A model generated the notes under the pieces. The model had not been told where the DNA came from and made no database searches. It saw nothing but the letters and a program-made list of their open reading frames with translations. Below, in pieces: positions 46,454-54,360 of a DNA stretch of 64,000 nucleotides (its first letter is position 1; each line of letters begins with the position of its first letter). The DNA is from Schlesneria sp. (lineage in GTDB: Bacteria > Planctomycetota > Planctomycetia > Planctomycetales > Planctomycetaceae). The position numbers and the translations under genes were made by a program. The DNA lies in contig JAQGHU010000009.1 in assembly GCA_028291515.1 (NCBI GenBank), forward strand, positions 58,213 through 122,212. The letters are read 5' to 3'.

Positions 46454-47620
46454 ATGTTGAATCGAGCCTGGTTGACCCTGTGTCTCGTGGGATTCTCGTT
46501 CATGTCGATCCATCACTCCTCTGCTGCCGACGCCACCAAGAGATTTCGCGTCTACATCGGAACTTACACCAGCCCAACTTGCCGTGGCATTTACCAGACC
46601 ACTTTCGACATTGAGACGGGCCAGTTGCAGGCCCCTCAGTTGGCGGCCGAAATTGTCAGCCCATCATTTGTCGCCATTCATCCGAGCCAGAAATATCTGT
46701 ATGCGGTCAACGAAATCGAAGACTTCGAAGGCAAAAAGACGGGTGCGGTAACAGCCTTGTCCATTGATGAAGCCACAGGCGCTCTGCGCGTTCTGAATCA
46801 GCAACCGTCGGAAGGGAAACATCCCTGCCATCTGATCGTGGATGCCGCCGGCAAGAATGTGCTGGTCGCAAACTACAGCAGCGGAACGGTGGCCGTTCTG
46901 CCAGTGGATGCCGCCTCCGGTCGACTGAGCAAGGCCGTGACGACGATTCAGCATGCTGGTTCGGGCCCTGATAAGGGTCGCCAGGAAGGACCACATGCGC
47001 ATTCGATTAACCTCGATGCAGCGAATCGTTTTGCCTTCGCCGCCGATCTCGGACTGGACAAGATCTTCGTCTATCGGTTTGACGCAGCGACCGGCTCGCT
47101 CCAGCCAAACGATCCACCTGCGGGCACTGTGGCACCCGGAAGCGGGCCGCGACACCTGGCGTTTCATCCCACGGGCAGGTACGCGTATGTCAACAATGAA
47201 TTGACATCGACGGTCACGGCGTTCCAATACGACGCCAGCAAAGGGTCGCTCAACGAGATCCACACCCTGTCGACCCTCCCTGCTGGGTTCACTGGCGAGA
47301 ACTCAACGGCCGAGACGGTTGTTCATCCCTCAGGCAAAACCGTCTATGTGTCAAACCGCGGCCATGACAGCATCGCTGTGTACCAGGTTGATCTTGCCAC
47401 GGGGAAATTAACCGCCAAGGGAAACACCCCGACGGGTGGCAAGACCCCGCGAAACTTTAACGTCGATCCCACTGGCGCGTTCCTGCTCGCCGCGAATCAA
47501 TCGACGAACGACGTGGTGGTCTTCCGGATCGATCCGACTTCAGGCGACTTGACTCCAACCGGAGTGAAAATCGAAGTCGGCAGCCCAGTCTGCATTCGAT
47601 TTCTGCCACTGAAGAACTAA
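46454..47620 (+). CDS. secreted lactonase-family seven-bladed beta-propeller
   Basis: The 388-residue protein has a signal peptide (cleavage near residue 25) and then a beta-propeller of the 6-phosphogluconolactonase (Pgl/YbhE) family. Repeated motifs such as FVAIHPSQKYLYAVNE, HLAFHPTGRYAYVNNE, TVVHPSGKTVYVSNRG and FNVDPTGAFLLAANQ mark successive blades; GSGPRHLAFHP and the HPCHLIVD region carry family-conserved residues. Cytoplasmic members hydrolyse 6-phosphogluconolactone; the exported form here more likely acts on a sugar lactone outside the membrane. GAGGTG precedes the ATG by about 6 bases. Confidence 0.92.
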   Translation: MLNRAWLTLCLVGFSFMSIHHSSAADATKRFRVYIGTYTSPTCRGIYQTTFDIETGQLQAPQLAAEIVSPSFVAIHPSQKYLYAVNEIEDFEGKKTGAVTALSIDEATGALRVLNQQPSEGKHPCHLIVDAAGKNVLVANYSSGTVAVLPVDAASGRLSKAVTTIQHAGSGPDKGRQEGPHAHSINLDAANRFAFAADLGLDKIFVYRFDAATGSLQPNDPPAGTVAPGSGPRHLAFHPTGRYAYVNNELTSTVTAFQYDASKGSLNEIHTLSTLPAGFTGENSTAETVVHPSGKTVYVSNRGHDSIAVYQVDLATGKLTAKGNTPTGGKTPRNFNVDPTGAFLLAANQSTNDVVVFRIDPTSGDLTPTGVKIEVGSPVCIRFLPLKN

Positions 47621-47691
47621 GACTTTCGGAGAAGGCGCTGCGTGCCTCGCTGTTCTGCGCCAATGATCACTTGCCAGTTCAGGAGCATTGC

Positions 47692-48969
47692 ATGCCACGA
47701 TCGCTGTCAGGTCTTTCTCGCCGCGACTTTCTAGGTGCTTCATCTGCGCTGATGCTCGGTCACCGGGCATTTGCAGCAGAAGGATGCGAACAGAAGGAGA
47801 CGCCTTCCGCGCGACCGCGGGTCGCTGCGATCAATTCGATCTATCGACTGCGATCGCATGCCTATCACATCGCGGGGCGATTTATTCACGGCTATACCCG
47901 CAACGGCTTTCACCATCAGCCGCCATTCGACCTGGTACGGATGTGGAATCATCAGCAGCCGAAGGATGACTTGGGCCCCAGAGTCTGCTTCGCTCATGAT
48001 ATTGAGTTGACGAAGACGATTGCGGAAGCGTTGGGAGCGAACGGCGGATTGGATGTGGACGCCGTCCTGCTGATCATCGAGCACGGCGACTACCCCGTGA
48101 ACGATCGTGGTCAGGTCCTCTATCCTCGCTACGAATTCTTCGAACAGATCGTGGAGGTCTTCAAGAAGGCGGGCCGCAGCGTGCCAATTTTCGTCGACAA
48201 GCATCTGTCATATGATCACACGCTCGCAGCCAAGATGGTCGCGACAGCGAACGAGATGAAATTCGGGCTCATGGCCGGTTCGTCATTGCCGGTGACATGG
48301 CGACGACCAGAAATCGAGCCGCCAGTGGGAACCAAGTTCGAAGAAGCAGTCGTCACCTTCGGCTTTGATCGTGGAACGGTCGAGATCTATCTCTTCCATG
48401 CATTGGAAGTCTTGCAGTGCATGCTGGAACGGCGCGCGGGCGGCGAAACCGGTGTGAAATCCGTCCAGTTCCTGGAAGGGGACTCGGTCTGGAAGGCCGG
48501 AGACGAAGGACGCTGGTCGTGGCGACTCCTCCACGCCGCATTATCGCGTTGCCCCAGCACCAATACCGGTCCAATCCGCGAGAACGTCTTGCAGCCGCAA
48601 GCGGTGCTTGTCGAATACAAAGACGGAACTCGAGGTGCCGTTCTAAATTTAATCGAGCAGACATCAGAATTCGCGATCGGAGCCAAGGTCACCGGCCAGA
48701 CGGAACCCGTCTCCAGCTGTTTCTATCTTCCCGCTCCACCCGGTGCCCGATTCTTCGATCCATTAACGTTCAACATCGAGAAATTCTTCGCCACCGGCTC
48801 ATCGCCATATCCTGTCGAGCGAACGCTGCTGACCAGCACGATGACGGATCTGGCCATGCAGTCATTGAAGGGTGGCAGCAAGGTCATCACCGATCCTGCC
48901 CTAGAGGTGACGTACTCCGCTCCCGTCGACAGTGGTTTCTTCCGAGGCCCATATGTTGATGCGGGTTGA
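47692..48969 (+). CDS. Tat-exported protein of unknown function
   Basis: This 425-residue protein has a clear Tat signal (SRRDFLGASSALMLG, cleavage after AFA near residue 28). The mature part starts RVAAINSIYRLRSHAYHIAGRF and contains VDAVLLIIEHGDYP, GRSVPIFVDKHLSYD, MVATANEMKFGLMAGSSLPVTWR and VQFLEGDSVWKAGDEG. The layout suggests a Rossmann-like first half related in style to oxidoreductase-fold proteins of planctomycetes, but I see no clear cofactor loop. It carries no known catalytic signature. AGGAG lies 7 bases before the ATG. A second unknown gene follows after 17 bases, so the two are probably one operon. Confidence 0.8.
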   Translation: MPRSLSGLSRRDFLGASSALMLGHRAFAAEGCEQKETPSARPRVAAINSIYRLRSHAYHIAGRFIHGYTRNGFHHQPPFDLVRMWNHQQPKDDLGPRVCFAHDIELTKTIAEALGANGGLDVDAVLLIIEHGDYPVNDRGQVLYPRYEFFEQIVEVFKKAGRSVPIFVDKHLSYDHTLAAKMVATANEMKFGLMAGSSLPVTWRRPEIEPPVGTKFEEAVVTFGFDRGTVEIYLFHALEVLQCMLERRAGGETGVKSVQFLEGDSVWKAGDEGRWSWRLLHAALSRCPSTNTGPIRENVLQPQAVLVEYKDGTRGAVLNLIEQTSEFAIGAKVTGQTEPVSSCFYLPAPPGARFFDPLTFNIEKFFATGSSPYPVERTLLTSTMTDLAMQSLKGGSKVITDPALEVTYSAPVDSGFFRGPYVDAG

Positions 48970-48986
48970 ATGTCGTGACAACAACC

Positions 48987-49781
48987 ATGAACTCCGAAAT
49001 ACCATCAACCGATCACTGGACGCAGAAGGTCACGCCGTTCGCCGAAACGCATCAGCTATCGAGATCTCTCAGCTCCTATCTGATGAACGAGTTCGATGGC
49101 GACTTCGAGCAGGCACTGATCCATCTGGAAACGAGATACCGGCCAGCGATGAAGGAATGGGAGTCGTTTGAGAATCACTTTGGCATCCAGCAGCCATTTC
49201 CGGTGCGCATGCCGCTGCCACGCGGAGGTCGCGTCTATCACAAGCTGCATTCGCTGACGTTCTCAAGGCAGGTCAACACGATCACCCTTCGCGGAACCAC
49301 TGTCTTCTTAGGGAAGCCCGGATCATGGAACGACGCAGCGAAATGTACATTCTCCCACGACTTCGAATACCTTCCCGAGGTCAGAACTCTGGAAGACATC
49401 TTCGAGCATTGGGCTCCGGTTCAACGTGAAAAGCACTCGCTGCACCTCGCATCACCTTCAAACCGTGGCGATGCTGAAGACGAAATGTTCTACCGCAACC
49501 CAGCATCATGGACTCTGTCGGATTTTCTGGAACGAAGCTGGGCCACAGTCAGCCAATGCGGAGCAGGCACGCGAATTTCGTTGCGACTCGGGTGGTATTT
49601 CGGTGAATGCCTTACCACCTACCTGCTTTCCGAAGAGGGATGTGATGGAACTCTCGTAACAGGCGGCGGCTTTACCAGTGTCAATTTCGACGCTGACAAG
49701 TTTGTCATCGGTCGAACCGGTGATTTCCCTGATCTGCCAATCCCAACAGAAGCACCGTTCGAGTTTCTTCGTCGCGAGTGA
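48987..49781 (+). CDS. cytoplasmic protein of unknown function
   Basis: The 264-residue product has no signal peptide or membrane helix. Visible features are FENHFGIQQPFPVRMPLPRGG, two histidine-containing segments (VYHKLHSLTF, SHDFEYLPEVRTLEDIFEHWAPV) and a Gly-rich strand TLVTGGGFTSVNFDADKF. I do not recognise the family. The frame also opens at a TTG at 48966 and a GTG at 48975; the ATG at 48987 is a conservative choice, as none has a clear ribosome site. It follows the Tat-exported unknown gene closely and precedes tRNA-Cys on the opposite strand. Confidence 0.7.
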   Translation: MNSEIPSTDHWTQKVTPFAETHQLSRSLSSYLMNEFDGDFEQALIHLETRYRPAMKEWESFENHFGIQQPFPVRMPLPRGGRVYHKLHSLTFSRQVNTITLRGTTVFLGKPGSWNDAAKCTFSHDFEYLPEVRTLEDIFEHWAPVQREKHSLHLASPSNRGDAEDEMFYRNPASWTLSDFLERSWATVSQCGAGTRISLRLGWYFGECLTTYLLSEEGCDGTLVTGGGFTSVNFDADKFVIGRTGDFPDLPIPTEAPFEFLRRE

Positions 49782-49813
49782 TGGCGATCCGCCGTTGAGG
49801 CGATTCTCTCCAG

Positions 49814-49885
49814 AGACGCCGATGGGAGTCGAACCCACTAAGAGTGGCTTTGCAGGCCACTGCCACGCCATGTGACTCCAGCGTC
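49814..49885 (-). tRNA. tRNA-Cys (anticodon GCA), atypical core
   Basis: A 72-base cloverleaf folds on the minus strand: 7-bp acceptor (GACGCTG/CGGCGTC, one G-T pair), 4-bp D stem (GTCA/TGGC), 5-bp anticodon stem around loop CTGCAAA giving anticodon GCA, five-base variable loop, and a T arm GTGGG-TTCGACT-CCCAT. The discriminator base is U, a cysteine identity element. CCA is not encoded. The bases at positions 8 and 14 appear to be G and C rather than the near-universal U8 and A14. It is the only tRNA in the window. Confidence 0.85.
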
Positions 49886-49975
49886 GTTGCATCAATCATC
49901 CGTCAAGAGGCGCCAGCGACAAAAATGTTCGCGCCATTACGCGGACGGCGAGATTTATTGCTCGACCATGGCTGA

Positions 49976-50872
49976 TCACGGGGAAGTGTCGAGTCGGACA
50001 ATGCGGCCGGATGCGAATCCCAAGATGACCCAGTCGCCCAAAGGCGAGACCAGGATTCGACTCAGATCCTCCGGCAACGTCAGGTTCCAAACCAATTCAC
50101 CGGCATCGTTGATCGCGAACAGTTGGCGTTCCAGAGTTGATGCGATCAACTGCTTTCGAGCATAGCCGCAAGCCACCAACGCGACCGTACCTTCCGTGAT
50201 GAATGAACCACGTGAGCCACCATCGTCGCCATCGTACGATTGAACGCCGTGAGCGAACCCGGCCAGAAAAAGATTTCGTCCGTCTCCGGTGACCGCCATG
50301 TCCCCCACATTCGACCACAGCTTCTCGGTCCACACCGCCTCGCCGCGCATTGAGAAGCGGCCCACTAAACCATGCTCGGCCGCGGCCACCAGATGAGTGA
50401 CTGTCGCCAGCAGATGGATATAGCGCAACGGGCGAACCGTTTCGAACCGACTGACTTTGCGACTCTCAGACGTGAGCACTACTGTCACGCCATCGGCCAT
50501 CGAGACCGCAACATGCGTTCCATGCGGATCCATCGAAATCGCCAGCACATCGTCGGGAACTTCGCGAGTCCAATCAAACTGCAGCTTGCGATCAAACCAG
50601 ACCACGGTCCGATTGTCGATTACGGCAGTGCCGCCGATTCCCGAATCCGCCCAGGCGACCCGTTGAATTTCGTGGCGAGTCCTGATCAGCGAGACAACTC
50701 GGCCGCGGCGATCGAGCAGGTACAATCCGCCAGAAACATCTGCCGCAAGGATCTCGCCAGTTTCGCGGGCCAATCTGACATCAGCGAGTGGAGCATCGGC
50801 CGTAAATGACCAACGGAGCGCCGGTGCGGCGCCCCGTCCTGAGTAGAGCCATGCTTCAGATTCGCCCCTCAT
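49976..50872 (-). CDS. beta-propeller protein coupled to S41 protease
   Basis: The 298-residue protein is made of repeated four-stranded units, for example EILAADVSGGLYLLDRRGR, GTAVIDNRTVVWFD, MADGVTVVLTSESR, AEHGLVGRFSMRGEAVW and RQLFAINDAGELVWNLTL, which indicate a WD40- or PQQ-like propeller of about six or seven blades. There is no signal peptide, so it is probably cytoplasmic. It has no catalytic motif and likely mediates protein contacts. Its ATG overlaps the stop of the S41 protease gene by four bases (ATGA), so translation is coupled. Confidence 0.78.
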   Translation of the reverse strand: MRGESEAWLYSGRGAAPALRWSFTADAPLADVRLARETGEILAADVSGGLYLLDRRGRVVSLIRTRHEIQRVAWADSGIGGTAVIDNRTVVWFDRKLQFDWTREVPDDVLAISMDPHGTHVAVSMADGVTVVLTSESRKVSRFETVRPLRYIHLLATVTHLVAAAEHGLVGRFSMRGEAVWTEKLWSNVGDMAVTGDGRNLFLAGFAHGVQSYDGDDGGSRGSFITEGTVALVACGYARKQLIASTLERQLFAINDAGELVWNLTLPEDLSRILVSPLGDWVILGFASGRIVRLDTSP

Positions 50873-52518
50873 CGCTTGGCCATTTGCTTCCGGAGGACAT
50901 CCAGTCCCGCTTCGACATCGCGATCATCATCCAGCGGATCAGATCGACGACCACGATAACCTGTGCGAGTCGATTCGCCAGCGGCGATTTCGATATCCGG
51001 CTTGATTCCAATCTTGCCATAGGTCTGCCCGCTTGGCGAGTAGAACTTGGCAGTCGTCAACCGGAACCCGGATTCAGCGTGACCTGGCAGGATACTCTGC
51101 ACCGACCACTTGCCATAGGTCTTGCGTCCCACGATCGTCCCACGGTGATGATCATGAATCGCTCCCGCGACGATTTCACTGGCACTGGCACTGTCGCCAT
51201 CGGTCAGCAGCACGAGTGGCACTTTCCAGGTTCCAGCAGCTTGAGCAGAGTACGTCGAGTTTTGGTCGGGTGTGCGACCTTGGGTCGAAACCAACACACC
51301 GTCGGCGATGAATCGGTCGAGGACTTCAACAGCGGATGTCAGCAATCCACCGGGATTTCCACGAACGTCCCAGATCAGTGCTCGCATCCCGTCCTTATTG
51401 AGTTTCAGCAGAGCAGCGTCCAATTCCTCGGTCGTATTCTTCTGGAAACCGGTCATCTTGATGTAACCGATCCCGTTTGCTCGGTCGATAATCTTCGCGA
51501 TCGGGATACTCTTTACTTTCACAGCTCGACGAATCAGTGTGGCTCGGCGTTCTTCCGAAGTACTTGGATTCATCAGTGTCAGTTGCAGACGCGTTCCCGC
51601 CTGGCCTTGCAGTAGCGATGCCGCTTCTTCGGTCGACATCTTGCGACTATCGACGTTGTTGATCATGACAATGATGTCACCAGCCAATGCGCCCCCTTCT
51701 TCAGCAGGGCTCTCAGGAAGGACATTGACCAGCAGCAATCCTTTGCCGTTTTCGGCCTTCATCTCGATACCGATCCCGACGAATTCACCATCGATGTTGT
51801 TGTACAGATCACCAAGTTTTCCGGGGGTCAGGTAGCTGCTGTAGTCATCCAGTGAATTGCAGCCACCGAACACAAACTCCAGCACGACTGCGGTCGCCGG
51901 CAATCCCAACTCGTACTGAGCCGTATCGCACAGTTCGATGACAGTTCGACGAGCTTGATCCTGGCCGTTGACCTGCTTGTTCCAATACGAAGTTCGCAGC
52001 ATCCGTCGGAACGTCGTGATCTTATCCGGCGAAGCGGTCGGCAGGTTCTTCTTCAGAAACTTTTCGTTCGCCAGAGCGAAATACAGACTCTCTGTTCCGT
52101 GAGCAACAAAAGCAGTCGCCGTGACAGGATCGACGTAGTAACGTCTGACCTTTTCGAGTACATCATCCAGATAGACCATGGCCTCTGGACGAGACAACGG
52201 CAGCATCTCAAGGAATGATCGATCCGAATAGCGACGTTCAATCGAGAAGTGAATCTTCGACTGACGCAGCCCTTGCTTCAGTGAATCGTTGTCGGGCCAT
52301 TTTTTCACCGACTTTTCGTAGAGATCGATGGATTCAGCCCAGCGACGCTCAGTTCTCAGCCGATTACCTTCACTGACGGCATCCGATTCCGTCTCCGGTC
52401 CACTCTCTTTCGCCGAGGTATTTTCTCGAGCGAGCAGCGTCGGTGAGCTACACAATCCAACGGCGGTTGTCGATATCCAAACAACGAGCGCCCACTCAAC
52501 GAGTGTTGAAACAGACAT
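50869..52518 (-). CDS. S41 family C-terminal processing peptidase with PDZ domain
   Basis: The 549-residue protein has a signal or anchor helix (about residues 7-25), a TPR-like helical region (NRLRTERRWAESIDLYEKSVKKWP), a PDZ domain near 240-330 (GIGIEMKAENGKGLLLVNVLPESPAEEGGALAGDIIV) and an S41 catalytic domain. The nucleophile Ser is in GDSASASEIVAGA, the Lys base in GRKTYGK, and the oxyanion-loop region is WDVRGNPGG. Ctp proteases degrade or trim envelope proteins. The ATG at 52518 has GGGGGAA 7 bases upstream; the open frame further upstream is non-coding in appearance. It is followed by the coupled beta-propeller gene. Confidence 0.92.
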   Translation of the reverse strand: MSVSTLVEWALVVWISTTAVGLCSSPTLLARENTSAKESGPETESDAVSEGNRLRTERRWAESIDLYEKSVKKWPDNDSLKQGLRQSKIHFSIERRYSDRSFLEMLPLSRPEAMVYLDDVLEKVRRYYVDPVTATAFVAHGTESLYFALANEKFLKKNLPTASPDKITTFRRMLRTSYWNKQVNGQDQARRTVIELCDTAQYELGLPATAVVLEFVFGGCNSLDDYSSYLTPGKLGDLYNNIDGEFVGIGIEMKAENGKGLLLVNVLPESPAEEGGALAGDIIVMINNVDSRKMSTEEAASLLQGQAGTRLQLTLMNPSTSEERRATLIRRAVKVKSIPIAKIIDRANGIGYIKMTGFQKNTTEELDAALLKLNKDGMRALIWDVRGNPGGLLTSAVEVLDRFIADGVLVSTQGRTPDQNSTYSAQAAGTWKVPLVLLTDGDSASASEIVAGAIHDHHRGTIVGRKTYGKWSVQSILPGHAESGFRLTTAKFYSPSGQTYGKIGIKPDIEIAAGESTRTGYRGRRSDPLDDDRDVEAGLDVLRKQMAKR

Positions 52519-53101
52519 GACAGGTTCCCCCGGATTTGCGGATCCGACAAGATGTACGCCGATCCCATCCATTCCCCCTCGAAATGAATGCTGGCGGACA
52601 TTGCGGCCCTCAAATCCCTGTGGCACATCGCCGTCAGACGTTGCCTGACGACAACAGCCGCGTTGTCAAAGTTGAATATAGGCCGGGTTCCTGCAGTGGT
52701 CAAACTGCAACATTTTTGTTGCACTACATCCACATGGCATAACTGGACAATCTTCGCGCCCCAGTTCCGATTACCCGTTCTACGGGGATTTCAGCGGTTC
52801 GGCCCAGCCACAGCACTCGCAAGTCTCGAACCACACTCGCGCGATCCCACAACTAGAATCCGTGTCTCGTGTTACGTCGCCGTGGTCGAATGCCGACTCG
52901 CTCGCAACCTGAAAGAAGTACAAACTGGCGTGGTTGAGCTTTCAATAACGCTTGAACCGATGCGGCGGGCGTATCAAGGATCTGGCGTGAGCTGAATCGA
53001 GTTCCGACCGTGTCGATCATAACGATCATGGAAGCATGGTGAATCGTACGAACAGGGCGCTTATTGGCGCTGCCCCTGCGAGCACGACGGCAACGGCAGC
53101 A
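52519..53101. other. intergenic region upstream of S41 gene
   Basis: No supported gene lies in these 583 bases. A 7-bp hairpin with a TTTT loop (TGCAACA/TGTTGCA, 52706-52723) is visible about 190 bases upstream of the S41 start and could be an operator; it lacks a U-tract. A 135-codon plus-strand frame at 52588-52995 has no family features. Confidence 0.5.
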
Positions 53102-53263
53102 TCAGCGGTTACGAGACGTGTCGGTAACCAGAAACGATACTGCCGCCGCGCACCATCGGATTGCGGACATAATGATCGACAGATTCGAGAACATCACCAG
53201 CCCTGCCATGACCGCAATAATCATGATTTCGAAGACAGGCAAGCCGGTAAACGATCGCTTCAT
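53102..53263 (-). CDS. small membrane peptide after ECF41, possibly frameshifted
   Basis: A 53-codon frame starts 6 bases after the sigma factor stop. It encodes one hydrophobic helix (VFEIMIIAVMAGLVMFSNLS and following residues) and then a polar tail. In another frame the downstream DNA (53000-53130) continues with a second hydrophobic stretch, VTADAAVAVVLAGAAPISAL, so the locus may be a two-helix membrane protein broken by a frameshift. No strong ribosome site is seen. It could also be non-coding. Confidence 0.35.
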   Translation of the reverse strand: MKRSFTGLPVFEIMIIAVMAGLVMFSNLSIIMSAIRWCAAAVSFLVTDTSRNR

Positions 53264-53269
53264 TTCAGT

Positions 53270-54154
53270 CTAACTTCCAGTTCGAGTGACCCTGACACGC
53301 GCCAGCTTGTCGGGATTGCGGATCGAGAAGCAGCGCCTGACATGGCCATCGACAACGTCCATAACCCACACGGTCGTCAGTTGTCCTGCCAAAAACGCGG
53401 CAAATCCGATCTGACCATTCACGCGAACTCGTACGATCTCCGCCCCAGACAACCCCTTCTTGAACACTCCGATGAGAAACCGAGAGGCCTTGTCCACCCC
53501 CTCCAGCGGTCGCAAAGCCGCGAGAGCCTTACCGCCACCGTCTGAATAGATCACGACATCGTCGGACAACAGTTCCACCAATCCTTCCAGATCGCCCGTC
53601 TCACAAGCATGCAAGAACTCATTCGAGATTCTTTCGATCTCAGCGGACGAAGTCTCGAATCGAGGCCTCTCGGATTGGATATGGCTTTCAGCTCGACTCA
53701 CAAGTTGTCGGCAGTTCGCTTCAGACTTATCCAGAATCGAACTGATCTCAACATAGTCATAGTCGAACACCTTTCGCAGCAGATAAGCCGCCCGCTCAGT
53801 CGGCGATAGCGTTTCCATGACGTGCATCAGTGCCAGCGAAACCGTTTCTCCCATCTCAACGCGGTCTGTCATTCCGAACGATCCCGATTCGACGATCGGC
53901 TCAGGCAGCCACGGCCCGACGTACGTCTCTTTGCGAACATCAATCTCGCGCCGTCGATCGATACACAGTCGGGTGACGATTGTATTCAGAAAGGCACGAG
54001 TCGACCGAACTTCATCTCGATCGGTGTTCGACCATCGCAAGTACGCGTCCTGCAACACATCGTCCGTGTCGGACCGGGTTCCCAGCATCCGATAAGCCAG
54101 ACGAGCCAAATCCGGGCGCAGCTCTTCAAATTCGAATGTGGTGTCGAGTTTCAT
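53270..54154 (-). CDS. ECF41-type sigma factor with SnoaL-like C-terminal domain
   Basis: The 294-residue protein has sigma region 2 (LARLAYRMLGTRSDTDDVLQDAYLRW), the linker YVGPWLPEP, sigma region 4 (LSPTERAAYLLRKVFDYDYVEIS) and a SnoaL/NTF2-like C-terminal domain with DGGGK and the terminal NPDKL. These three motifs define ECF41. In this group the fused C-terminal domain both stimulates and restrains the sigma factor, replacing an anti-sigma factor. The usual neighbour, a carboxymuconolactone decarboxylase, oxidoreductase or epimerase gene, is absent. The ATG at 54154 has GAGAAG upstream; the open frame to 54316 is unrelated. Confidence 0.94.
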   Translation of the reverse strand: MKLDTTFEFEELRPDLARLAYRMLGTRSDTDDVLQDAYLRWSNTDRDEVRSTRAFLNTIVTRLCIDRRREIDVRKETYVGPWLPEPIVESGSFGMTDRVEMGETVSLALMHVMETLSPTERAAYLLRKVFDYDYVEISSILDKSEANCRQLVSRAESHIQSERPRFETSSAEIERISNEFLHACETGDLEGLVELLSDDVVIYSDGGGKALAALRPLEGVDKASRFLIGVFKKGLSGAEIVRVRVNGQIGFAAFLAGQLTTVWVMDVVDGHVRRCFSIRNPDKLARVRVTRTGS

Positions 54155-54360
54155 AGTCTTCTCGCAATTATTGGCAGGCGTGCAGAGCGGCTGGCATTCT
54201 GAACTACCATCCACTCTGATGAAACTTTCACTCAATCCTCCAGCCCGCTGCGGTTTCACGAAACCGTACAGATCAACCTCAATTGATGTCTTGCTCGATT
54301 CGGTGGCCCCCAGCATAATACCGCCTTACGTCACCGACTTCCCGTGCCGGACGATCCGCT

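Noticed and set aside
52706..52723. 7-bp hairpin with TTTT loop
   Set aside because: No U-tract follows on either strand and no gene ends nearby, so it is not listed as a terminator.
52588..52995. 135-codon plus-strand frame in the S41 upstream region
   Set aside because: Composition is scattered (many Arg, Cys, Trp), with no domain or ribosome site; the region is better treated as intergenic.
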